Part shown: positions 35,871 to 44,603 of the stretch, piece by piece
Position numbering within the stretch: position 1 is the stretch's first letter
How the letters are laid out: every line of letters begins with the position of its first letter
NCBI GenBank assembly: GCA_029721435.1
Contig: CM056574.1
Location: 29,001,001 to 29,065,000 of the forward strand
Direction of reading: 5' to 3'
DNA: 64,000 nucleotides
DNA from: Gymnothorax reevesii
Lineage: Eukaryota > Chordata > Actinopteri > Anguilliformes > Muraenidae
The notes under the pieces: model-generated
The model's input: the letters and a program-made list of their open reading frames with translations, nothing else
Databases searched by the model: none
Told to the model about the DNA's origin: nothing
Made by a program: the position numbers and the translations under genes

Positions 35871-37126
35871 ATCCGGTGCAGCTTACTTCTCATACGTGGC
35901 AGCCAATTAGCCAATCGGTCGCGAATTTTAAGGAGAGGTCTCAAAGTGTCTAGTTCCTTCATTTTATAGCCAATATGACATACAATTACGAAAATCAAAT
36001 GCTGGATTTGTGAATTACAGGCAATAATGCACGTCTACAGTGTTTATTTATTTCTAACTTAGTAGACCTTTAATGACAGAGGTGGCATACAAATTAGCAC
36101 CAACCTGAATAAAAATAAGCAAGACGCTTATTCATAACAATATTCAACTTTAATTGGATTATTTCATTATGAAGTTCCCAGAGATTTAGGTTATTTTAAA
36201 CAGATTAATATAACTGGACTTTAACTTCAGAATAAGATATAACTTCAGAATAAGATAAGTAATATGACTCCCACAAGGCACTGTGGGAACCAGAGCTTTG
36301 CACCTACCTTTCATTGCTAGCAGTTTTATTGCTATTTTAGCCTGGCTCTGGATCGAGCTTATCACCCATTTGTTCAGATTCTACAATATCATGCCACCGT
36401 ATCCACCATACAATTTTCTTACAGCCTGAACAAATGCAATGTGGGACTTAATGAAAAGTCAGCGACCACAGTCAGCGGGCAAAAATTAAACTTAAAACCC
36501 GTCTTACCTTTTCGTGAGTTTGACAGTTTTTTATGACAGTCGGATAGGGTTTCAATATAACGCCGTTTCCCACAGTCCAAATTTTCTAAAAAATTTCTTT
36601 AAATCGACTGAATCTTTTGGGGTTTAGGGATAGCGTTTCAATGTAGCGCAGTTGATGACATTCATGGCTTTCTACTTGAAAAACTGCGCCCAGTATATTA
36701 AAAGAAATCTTTAATAAACTGTGGACTGTTGGACACAGAGTTATACTAAAACTCCAATCTGACTGTCGGACACGGAGACACTGCCTTAAAACAAATGAAG
36801 GTTTGAAATATTTCACTTTGTGTCTTATGAATCTATAATATATGATGGTTTCACTTTTTAACTGAATTACTGAGGAAAAAATAACTTTCAACTTTTCAAA
36901 TTTTCTGGCCTGCACCTGTATTACCCGAAGATCATTTGAGCATCATTTTAACATGGATAATAACACTAACCGACAGGTGGGGCGCAGGGGTCGTGTTCTC
37001 ACTTCCTCTTCATAGTTGCCCTTTATTTTTCACGAGAGCTTCTGGGGATCTCAGATTAATAGCCCTCTAATGCGCACAATCAACTAAAATCGGCCAGTTG
37101 AGCTTTCGCCAGACCTCAATTGACAC
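35871..37126. other. no gene recognised
   Basis: Contains a small tandem repeat TAACTTCAGAATAAGATA (36221-36257) and a pair of inverted segments (about 36531-36585 and 36710-36771) around GACAGTCGGA and CCACAGTCC motifs. It ends with ACAC (37123-37126), one copy of the copy B target duplication. Confidence 0.5.
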
Positions 37127-37528
37127 TGTTATGGCCCCAATTTGTTATTACATTTATAACACAACAGCAACAGCAAGGGATGACAAACACAGTTTTAACA
37201 ACTAAAACACTTTTAATTTTTAACAAAGACAAAGACTAATAAAAACCTACAACTAAAGACCAAGATTGATAAATAAGAAAAAACAGAAGTAATTACAGTC
37301 CCTTTTTGGTGGGGTGGCTTGGTGATGTCCTGGATGAAGAAAATGCTCAAACACAGGCAAAGAAATCCACAAAAGAAACGTCACAGGTCTTGAACAGAAT
37401 GGCAGGTCTGGTCATCTTCTTGCAATTTCTCCTACCACTTTACTGTCTCAATTCTTTTCCCTATATACTCTCTTTCAGACCCCACCCACATTTAGACCTC
37501 TTTTTTTTAACTTTCTGAGACTTGCCCC

Positions 37529-37549
37529 AGACATGTTCAGGACATGTCT
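37529..37549. promoter_or_regulatory. p53-type response element in the 3' LTR of copy B
   Basis: AGACATGTTC (37529-37538), one base, GGACATGTCT (37540-37549). Both half-sites match RRRCWWGYYY at all ten positions and have CATG cores. Confidence 0.65.
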
Positions 37550-37591
37550 AAACATGAATCCAGTCTGAGCTTAACAAAAAAAAGGTAAATA

Positions 37592-37605
37592 CTGCCATCT
37601 AGTGG
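37592..37605 (-). promoter_or_regulatory. CTCF core-type motif in the 3' LTR of copy B
   Basis: The minus strand reads CCACTAGATGGCAG, matching CCASYAGRKGGCRS at all 14 positions. Confidence 0.6.
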
Positions 37606-37622
37606 CCTATATTCACATTACA

Positions 37623-37632
37623 CCTCCATTCC
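37623..37632 (-). promoter_or_regulatory. polypurine tract, copy B
   Basis: The minus strand reads GGAATGGAGG immediately before the 3' LTR, the expected place and composition for the plus-strand DNA primer. Confidence 0.8.
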
Positions 37633-37755
37633 AAAAGGGAAAAATTTTGACTCATAAAGGCAAAATTTTTCTTTTCAATACAAAATGGTTAAGTGAACAC
37701 TTGTCTACATATACATATCATACAATATTCAAACACATGATATATATATACACAT

Positions 37756-40700
37756 TCAAACACGGGATAAGCAATCAGCAATTACATTGTCTGTACCCTT
37801 CACATGCTTAATTTCCAAGTCAAACTCCTGTAAAATCAAACTCCAATTCAACAATCTCCGATTCTTGTTTTTCATCTTACTCAAAAACATTAACGGATTG
37901 TGGTCAGTGTACACAATCATTGGCTTTTGTCCTGTACAAACATAAACCTCAAAGTGTTGTAAAGAAAGGACCAGAGCCAACAGTTCCTTCTCTATTGTGG
38001 AATAGTTCCTTTGGTGGCGATTGAACTTCCTGGAGAAGTATGCCACGGGATGCTCAATGTCATCAGAGTCACTTCTCTGTAGGAGCACAGATCCACAAGC
38101 TTGGTCGCTAGCATCGACCGCGATGGAGAACGGTTTGTTGAAGTCAGGAGATTTGAGCACGGGGAAGTGACACAGCAGAGACTTCAGGCGATCGAAGGCT
38201 CTTTGGCATGCATCATCCCAAGTGAACTTTACGCCTTTCTTCAGTTGGTTAGTTAGACTGAGAGCAATCTCAGCAAAGTTCTTGCAGAACTTGCGGTAGT
38301 ACCCGATCATTCCAAGGAAGCGGCGCAAAGCTTTTTTGTTGTCAGGAACTGGAAAGTCCATGATGGCTTGGACTTTAGCATTTATGGGTGCCACCTTACC
38401 CTGGCCTATGACGTAGCCAAGATAGGTGACAGTAGCACAACCAAAGTCACTCTTGTTCAGGTTAACAGTCAGGTTAGCCTGGGTCAGGCGCTGGAACAAC
38501 GTCTCTACATCTTTTAGATGTTCTTCCCAGGAGTCACTCCATGTGATCAGGTCATCGATGTATGCACCCGTGTGTGGCAATCCGGCGATTGTAGACTGTA
38601 TCATCCTTTGGAACGTGGCTGGGGCATTTTTCATGCCAAAGGGTAGGACTTCATACTGGTACAATCCAGATGGTGTGGCAAAAGCAGAGATGCTCTTGGC
38701 CCTCTCAGTTAAAGGCACACACCAATAACCCTTCAATAAATCAATCTTGGTCAGAAACTTTGCTTGCCCTACACTATCAATACAATCATCAATCCTAGGT
38801 ATTGGAAACACATCCGTTCTAGTTACAACATTGACTTTGCGATAATCTGTACAGAATCTAGTACTTCCATCAGGTTTTGGAACTAGCACACAGGGTGAAC
38901 TCCAATCTGAGTTGGAGGGTCTGATAATATCATGTTTTAACATGTACTCAACCTCTTTCTCAGCAATCTTTCTCTTTTCAGGATTCATCCGGTATGGATG
39001 CTGTTTTATTGGTTTGGCATCACCAACATCTACATCATGAGAGGCTATAGTAACTCTCTTTGGAACATCAGGAAACAAATCCTCATTTTTCTTGATCAAC
39101 CTTTCAAACTGATCTCTCTGTGAGGGTTCTAAGTGCTGGAGTTTTACATCAAGATTTTGCAACACTTCAGTGTTTGACAATTTACATGAAAGAACTTCAG
39201 CTTTAATTCTTGGTTCATCATCTTGAAACTCCCCCTCATCTTCACACGTTTCGACCATTGGAGAATCTGAAGTGACAGCTGCAACCCTAGCATTTCTGTC
39301 ATGATAAGGCTTTAGCATGTTAATATGACACAATTGTTTTGGTTTTCTCCTATCTGGAGTCTTCACAATGTAATTGAGATCATTGAGTTTTGTCAGAATT
39401 TCATATGGACCATGAAATCTAGCCTGCAATGGATTGGACTGCAAGGGAAACAACACAAGGACCTTTTCTCCTGGTTTAAACTCACGGCTTCTAGCCTTAT
39501 GATCATACCAAGTTTTCATTTTTCCCTGACTTGATTTCAAGTTCTCTTTGGCAAGGTCACAAGCTGCACGCAATCTTTCCTTAAACTTGCTAACATAGTC
39601 TAACAGACTGATATGCGGCTCTTTCTCTTGCCATTGTTCACTCAATAATAGCAAAGGTCCTCTCACTTCATGACCAAACACTAGCTCAAATGGACTGAAT
39701 CCAGTAGACTCCTGCACTGCTTCTCTAGCTGCAAACAGCAGCAAATGAACCCCTTCATCCCAGTCTTTCTCATGGTCATAACAATAAGTCCTCATCATTG
39801 TCTTGAGAGTGGAATGAAACCGCTCTAAGGCACCCTGACTTTCTGGATGATAGGCACTAGAAAGAATCTGTTTTGCACCTAGTTCATACACAACCTGCTG
39901 AAACAATCCTGAAGTGAAATTGCTACCTTGGTCTGACTGAATTTCCCTGGGAAGACCAAACAACGTGAAGAACTTTATCAAAGCCTTCGAGATTGCAGTT
40001 GCCTTGATGTTACGTAGAGGTATGGCTTCGGGGAATCTGGTAGATGCACACATGATTGTCAACAAGTACTGATTTCCAGATCTAGTCTTGGGTAATGGAC
40101 CAACGCAATCAACAATGACCCTAGAGAATGGCTCCCCAAATGCTGGGATAGGCTGCAATGGAGCTACAGGTGGGTCTAACTGGTGTTTTCCAACTACCTG
40201 ACAAGTGTGACAGGTTTTGCAAAAGTTGGAAACGTCTTTCCGAAGCCCAGGCCAAAAGAAGTGTTTCATGATCTTATTAACAGTCTTGTTAACACCAAGA
40301 TGACCTCCTAAAGGTAAACTATGAGCCATTGTTAAGATCTCATTCCTATAGACCTTCGGAACAACAATTTGCCTGACCACTGCCCAATCTGCCTTGGCAG
40401 GGATATCAGGAGGGCGCCACTTCCGCATCAACACACCATCCTTGAGATAATACCCAACTGGAACTGCATCTATTTCTTTTTCAGGAAGGGCTCTCCTCTT
40501 TAGTACACAAATTTCAGGATCATTAGTTTGCTCCTCAATCAACCGCTTTCTGGACAGAGACAAGTCTCCAGACACATCAGAATCACCAGACCCATCCGAC
40601 TGGCTGAATAGAGAACTGATAAAAGTATCTGATAAGTCCTCAAACGGAGAAACCATAGTAGGCCAATCAGAGTCATGAGGCGAACCACCTGAGTCCTGAC

Positions 40701-42591
40701 TATTCAATGTACTGGACGGCACCACATCATCTTCTTCTTTAGCCTTCTTGGCCATAGCACGAGTCACTGCGCAAGAAGGATACAGAGATGGGTCCTCATC
40801 CCCATTTTCAGTGCTCGGCTGTGAAGTAAGATGTACAGGGGGAACTACTTTGCCCCCAGCCAGGTCATTGCCTAGCAACAGAGAAACACCCTTTATTGGT
40901 AGACTTGACATAAGTCCCACCTTTACCTGTCCTGTAACTAAATCTGACTTCAAGAATATAGAGCGCAGGGGTACAGATACAGTCCTCCCTTCAATACCTT
41001 GTACAAGTATGAAATCCCCTGAAGCGGTCTCATCACGTAACTCCAAGGAGTCTATCAACAAAAGTGACTGAGAAGCTCCAGTATCCCTTAGGATATATAT
41101 GGGGACAGGAGTAGTATGCTCATTCAGAGCCACAAATCCCTCTGACACAAATGGAAGAAATTCCTCCCTCACGAAGTCAGCTGTATCAGGCTTTTTAGCC
41201 CCACAAGAAGCAGGCAATTTTGCAGATTGGTTATCTACTACAGGGGTTTCTAACCTTGTTTTCACAAAGGCATTTGGTTTGGTATCCTTTTCTTTTTCTT
41301 TCTTAGCTTTAAGGAACCAACAGTTAGTTGTAACATGACCAGATTTCTTGCAATAACTGCAAACTAGACCACTTTTGTCACTGTCAGCTTTCACACTTTG
41401 ATCAGACCTGTTACTGGATTTCTGAGCACCATCACCAGATTTGTCTTTGTCTTTGGGTGAGGAATCTTGGGTATCACCGTAACCCTTTTTCTGAAATTGG
41501 GACCATTTATTGTTACTGCTAGACTGAAATTTGGACTTATGAGTGAGAACATATTCATCTGCAAATTTGGCAGCTGATTGCAAGTTCAGTGCTTGCTTCT
41601 CATTAAGGTAGGTCTTAACATCATCCTTAACACAGTTCTTGAATTCTTCAACTAACACCATCTCTTTTAGTGAGTTGAAATCATCCTTGACCTCCATAGA
41701 AGTACACCAGCGCTCAAAGCAAACCTGCTTCTCATTAGAAAATTCAACATAAGTCTGATTTTCAGATTTCTTCAGACCTCTGAATTTCTGTCGGTAAGCC
41801 TCTGGAACCAACTCATAAGCTCTCAAAATAACCTTTTTGACAACCTCATAATCAGAGGAATCATCTGCAGACAAAGCCGAATAGGCTTGTTGAGCTTTAC
41901 CCTTGAGGACAGTTTGCAACATCAGAGGCCAGTGTTCCTTTGGCCACTGGCAACTCTTTGCTACCTTTTCAAAACATTGGAAATAGTTGTCAACATCCTT
42001 TTCCGAAAATGGAGGCACCAGTTTTACCTCCTGACTAGCACAAAATTTATTTTTCATTGCTATTTTAATTTTTAGTTGCTCCATTTGGAGTCTTTCTTCT
42101 CTATCCAACTTCTCTAATTCAAAATCTCTCTGTCTCTGTCTCTCTCTTTCTGCTCTTTCCTCTTTCTCTCTCTCAAATTCTCTTTGTTTTTCTTCTCTTG
42201 CTAATTTTTCTAACTCAAACTGCCTTTGTTTTTCTTTTTCTTCCCTCTCAAATTCTCTTTGTTTCTCTTTTTCCTCCCTTTCTTTTTCTCTTTCTTCCCT
42301 TTCTTTCTCTTTTTCCTCCCTTTCTTTTTCTCTTTCCTCCCTTTCAATCTCTAGCATTTTTAATTTAAGTTCCATTTCTATATTTGGATTTTCCACTGGA
42401 AACTGTTCCAGATCTCCTGGTGCAAACACATTTTCATCAATGTAATATTCAACTATCTCTCTAGCCAGTCTTGCTTTTCGCATGGCTGGTTTTACCTCTG
42501 TCAGCTCCAACTGTCTGCAAATTTCTAGCAGTTCTGTCTTTTTAAAAGACTTCAAAACCCCTACGGTTGGTGATGCCAAGAAATCATCCAT
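37756..42591 (-). CDS. gag-pol: Gag-Pol polyprotein, Gmr1-type (gag-PR-INT-RT-RH), 1611 aa
   Basis: A single frame from ATG 42591 (GCAATGG). The open stretch starts with a GTG 33 bases upstream, but the ATG is the better start. Domains, numbered from this Met: SAP-like helices ~10-52; E/R/K coiled coil ~72-175; capsid ~190-354, related to the SCAN domain; zinc knuckle C411-C414-H419-C424; retropepsin DTGA 503-506; integrase finger H757, H764, C794, C797; DDE core D828, D887, E923 (35 residues between the last two); GPY module 1061-1063; reverse transcriptase with D1284 and YIDD 1344-1347; RNase H D1493, E1534/1536, D1563, D1606. The protein ends right after RNase H (CLSRV). Integrase before RT is the Ty1/copia-like order, diagnostic of Gmr1 elements. 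All catalytic residues are present, with no frameshift between gag and pol. The gag:pol ratio must therefore be set by processing or another mechanism. Confidence 0.97.
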   Translation of the reverse strand: MDDFLASPTVGVLKSFKKTELLEICRQLELTEVKPAMRKARLAREIVEYYIDENVFAPGDLEQFPVENPNIEMELKLKMLEIEREEREKEREEKEKEREEREKEREEKEKQREFEREEKEKQRQFELEKLAREEKQREFEREKEERAERERQRQRDFELEKLDREERLQMEQLKIKIAMKNKFCASQEVKLVPPFSEKDVDNYFQCFEKVAKSCQWPKEHWPLMLQTVLKGKAQQAYSALSADDSSDYEVVKKVILRAYELVPEAYRQKFRGLKKSENQTYVEFSNEKQVCFERWCTSMEVKDDFNSLKEMVLVEEFKNCVKDDVKTYLNEKQALNLQSAAKFADEYVLTHKSKFQSSSNNKWSQFQKKGYGDTQDSSPKDKDKSGDGAQKSSNRSDQSVKADSDKSGLVCSYCKKSGHVTTNCWFLKAKKEKEKDTKPNAFVKTRLETPVVDNQSAKLPASCGAKKPDTADFVREEFLPFVSEGFVALNEHTTPVPIYILRDTGASQSLLLIDSLELRDETASGDFILVQGIEGRTVSVPLRSIFLKSDLVTGQVKVGLMSSLPIKGVSLLLGNDLAGGKVVPPVHLTSQPSTENGDEDPSLYPSCAVTRAMAKKAKEEDDVVPSSTLNSQDSGGSPHDSDWPTMVSPFEDLSDTFISSLFSQSDGSGDSDVSGDLSLSRKRLIEEQTNDPEICVLKRRALPEKEIDAVPVGYYLKDGVLMRKWRPPDIPAKADWAVVRQIVVPKVYRNEILTMAHSLPLGGHLGVNKTVNKIMKHFFWPGLRKDVSNFCKTCHTCQVVGKHQLDPPVAPLQPIPAFGEPFSRVIVDCVGPLPKTRSGNQYLLTIMCASTRFPEAIPLRNIKATAISKALIKFFTLFGLPREIQSDQGSNFTSGLFQQVVYELGAKQILSSAYHPESQGALERFHSTLKTMMRTYCYDHEKDWDEGVHLLLFAAREAVQESTGFSPFELVFGHEVRGPLLLLSEQWQEKEPHISLLDYVSKFKERLRAACDLAKENLKSSQGKMKTWYDHKARSREFKPGEKVLVLFPLQSNPLQARFHGPYEILTKLNDLNYIVKTPDRRKPKQLCHINMLKPYHDRNARVAAVTSDSPMVETCEDEGEFQDDEPRIKAEVLSCKLSNTEVLQNLDVKLQHLEPSQRDQFERLIKKNEDLFPDVPKRVTIASHDVDVGDAKPIKQHPYRMNPEKRKIAEKEVEYMLKHDIIRPSNSDWSSPCVLVPKPDGSTRFCTDYRKVNVVTRTDVFPIPRIDDCIDSVGQAKFLTKIDLLKGYWCVPLTERAKSISAFATPSGLYQYEVLPFGMKNAPATFQRMIQSTIAGLPHTGAYIDDLITWSDSWEEHLKDVETLFQRLTQANLTVNLNKSDFGCATVTYLGYVIGQGKVAPINAKVQAIMDFPVPDNKKALRRFLGMIGYYRKFCKNFAEIALSLTNQLKKGVKFTWDDACQRAFDRLKSLLCHFPVLKSPDFNKPFSIAVDASDQACGSVLLQRSDSDDIEHPVAYFSRKFNRHQRNYSTIEKELLALVLSLQHFEVYVCTGQKPMIVYTDHNPLMFLSKMKNKNRRLLNWSLILQEFDLEIKHVKGTDNVIADCLSRV

Positions 42592-42683
42592 TGCTGTTGT
42601 CAATATATATCTAGGAAAATTCACAAAAACAATTTCACAATTTGGAATGTTAGATTTTCAATAAATTACTCACACAATGGTCT

Positions 42684-42704
42684 ATCCCGGACCTTGAGCC
42701 CCCA
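42684..42704 (-). promoter_or_regulatory. tRNA-Pro-type primer binding site with 3-base insertion, copy B
   Basis: Three bases (AAT) after the 5' LTR the minus strand reads TGGGGGCTC-AAG-GTCCGGGAT. The outer nine and inner nine bases equal the two halves of the 18-base tRNA-Pro primer site; AAG interrupts them. The first nine pairs alone would place the tRNA 3' end correctly. Confidence 0.8.
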
Positions 42705-43042
42705 ATTTGTTATGGCCCCAATTTGTTATTACATTTATAACACAACAGCAACAGCAAGGGATGACAAACACAGTTTTAACAACTAAAACACTTTTAATTT
42801 TTAACAAAGACAAAGACTAATAAAAACCTACAACTAAAGACCAAGATTGATAAATAAGAAAAAACAGAAGTAATTACAGTCCCTTTTTGGTGGGGTGGCT
42901 TGGTGATGTCCTGGATGAAGAAAATGCTCAAACACAGGCAAAGAAATCCACAAAAGAAACGTCACAGGTCTTGAACAGAATGGCAGGTCTGGTCATCTTC
43001 TTGCAATTTCTCCTACCACTTTACTGTCTCAATTCTTTTCCC

Positions 43043-43068
43043 TATATACTCTCTTTCAGACCCCACCC
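43043..43068 (-). promoter_or_regulatory. LTR core promoter: TATA box plus CACCC/GC-type box
   Basis: On the minus strand, GGGTGGGG (43068-43061) lies about 13 bp upstream of TATATA (43048-43043). Transcription would start about 25-30 bp further on, near 43015, which would define the U3/R boundary. The position within the LTR is identical in all four LTRs. Confidence 0.7.
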
Positions 43069-43109
43069 ACATTTAGACCTCTTTTTTTTAACTTTCTGAG
43101 ACTTGCCCC

Positions 43110-43130
43110 AGACATGTTCAGGACATGTCT
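43110..43130. promoter_or_regulatory. p53-type response element in the 5' LTR of copy B
   Basis: Half-sites AGACATGTTC (43110-43119) and GGACATGTCT (43121-43130) with a one-base spacer, 61 bp upstream of the TATA box on the transcribed strand. Both half-sites match the consensus perfectly with CATG cores. Confidence 0.65.
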
Positions 43131-43172
43131 AAACATGAATCCAGTCTGAGCTTAACAAAAAAAAGGTAAATA

Positions 43173-43186
43173 CTGCCATCTAGTGG
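43173..43186 (-). promoter_or_regulatory. CTCF core-type motif in the 5' LTR of copy B
   Basis: CCACTAGATGGCAG on the minus strand, 18 bases from the outer LTR end. It fits the CTCF core consensus at every position. Confidence 0.6.
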
Positions 43187-43203
43187 CCTATATTCACATT
43201 ACA

Positions 43204-44570
43204 ACACGTGAATGCAAACATAAAATTATTTAAATTCATCCATTCTTGTTCAGTCTGTTTTCTTTTTTTTTATCCCCCGCCACAAAGTAGATCGGGGGAT
43301 ATTTGGAATTGCGCTGTCTGCGTCATTCCGTCTGGCTGGGTTCAATGGGGACAAGTTTTCTCAGAAACTATTGCACCTACGTGAATTAAATTTCGTTTGT
43401 GGCCAGTACTGATGGACCCTACTGAATGAGTTTGACAAATGATTCTGAGAAATTCATTTTTACAAAGCTATGGCCCTTGACGTTGAGTAACTAAAAGCAT
43501 ACATTATATCGTAAGGACATTATATTACACTTAAGTGTTCGAGGATAGAGCGTTGTTAAACTTTATCTGACTAACCAGTTCACAGATGGAAGCAGCCTGC
43601 TTATGACCACTGCCTAAAAGCTAGGGAAAATTCTGTTCCAAAAGATGTGTTTGCATCAATGATGGTTTTCCAGAATGGTTTTACAAGGAAACATGAATAA
43701 TGTCATAATGGTAAAATGTAGTTTTATTGACACTCTGGTCATAGTTCACATAGAACGGTACATGTCAAATTTGTACAGTGAATCGAGGACTCGGACTCGG
43801 ATACTGTGACTCGGACTCGGTTACTAAGGACTCGGACTACGACTTGAAAGGTAGGGACACAGACTTAGACTTGGATTGGGTGGACCAACTCCAGCACTGT
43901 TGATACGCGGGGATTCATGTCACATTGTGCACATCTAGAGCAACAACCCTACTGTACTGATTCAAACCTGCAAAGTCCAGGAGACTCCTTAATTCCAGTC
44001 TTTTCCCCCATCTGTAGTTTCAGCTGGTCTTCCACCCCCAGGGACAGCTCAGTTCATTATAACAGGAGATTAGTTTGAGCTCAAGGCTCATTGGCTCCTC
44101 TCAGATTTGTCCTCAGACTTTCCCGCAGAGATTAAGTTGGCCTATCCATCCCATCTCATTGTTCAGTAACAGACGCTGGAGCACAACTTTCATTATTCCC
44201 CTGTGTCAAACACTCCCAGGGAAAATTACCTGTAGAAAATCTCCCCAAACACAGCTACAGCAGTTTAATCCTCCATCCCCATGGTGGATATTAAATTTGT
44301 CCGTTTTTATTAGGTGATAACCGATTAGCAGGATTATACTAAAATCCTTCCCAGTGGCCCCTCTCCAAATATCAGTGAGCCCATTTAAATGAACGGCCGG
44401 ATCTGGTCTGCTTAGATACTGCATAGATCATGTGAAAAGGAGGTTTTGTCTCCCTGTCTACGCATTTTACTGACGACGATTATTAACATCAGTGACCTCA
44501 AAATGTACACTTTTTAAATTTCCTCGGACAACTCATATTCAATTGAAGATAATAGTAATGATAATGATGA

Positions 44571-44603
<33 letters not shown>

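Larger units (their letters stand above)
37127..37622 (-). repeat. 3' LTR of copy B
   Basis: 496 bp, TGTTATGGCC...CACATTACA on the plus strand; identical to 42708-43203. It contains the same TATA, CACCC, p53-type and CTCF-type sites. An ATTAAA (minus strand, 37217-37212) followed by GT-rich sequence is a candidate polyadenylation signal. Confidence 0.97.
37127..43203 (-). mobile_element. Gmr1-like Ty3/gypsy LTR retrotransposon, complete copy B
   Basis: Complete 6077-bp element on the minus strand: 5' LTR 42708-43203, primer site 42684-42704, gag-pol 42591-37756, polypurine tract 37632-37623, 3' LTR 37127-37622. The flanking direct repeat ACAC (37123-37126 and 43204-43207) is a 4-bp target duplication. 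The two LTRs show no difference over 496 bp, and the coding frame has no stop, so insertion was very recent on the germline time scale. The domain order PR-INT-RT-RH places it in the Gmr1 group, known from fish and other deuterostomes. There is no env-like frame. Confidence 0.96.
42708..43203 (-). repeat. 5' LTR of copy B
   Basis: 496 bp, identical to the 3' LTR. At its inner end the block CCCCAATTTGTTAT occurs twice, 16 bp apart (42700-42713 spanning the primer-site junction, and 42716-42729). The U5 terminus therefore duplicates the LTR/primer-site junction. Confidence 0.97.

Noticed and set aside
37306..37518. 68-70-codon plus-strand ORF (MVGWLGDVLDEENAQTQAKK...) present in all four LTRs
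   Set aside because: It runs antisense to the element inside the LTR and is similar in all copies simply because the LTRs are homologous. No known domain; not called as a gene.
40748..41338. Plus-strand frames of 79-107 codons opposite gag-pol in copies A and B
   Set aside because: Shadow frames of the real minus-strand polyprotein.
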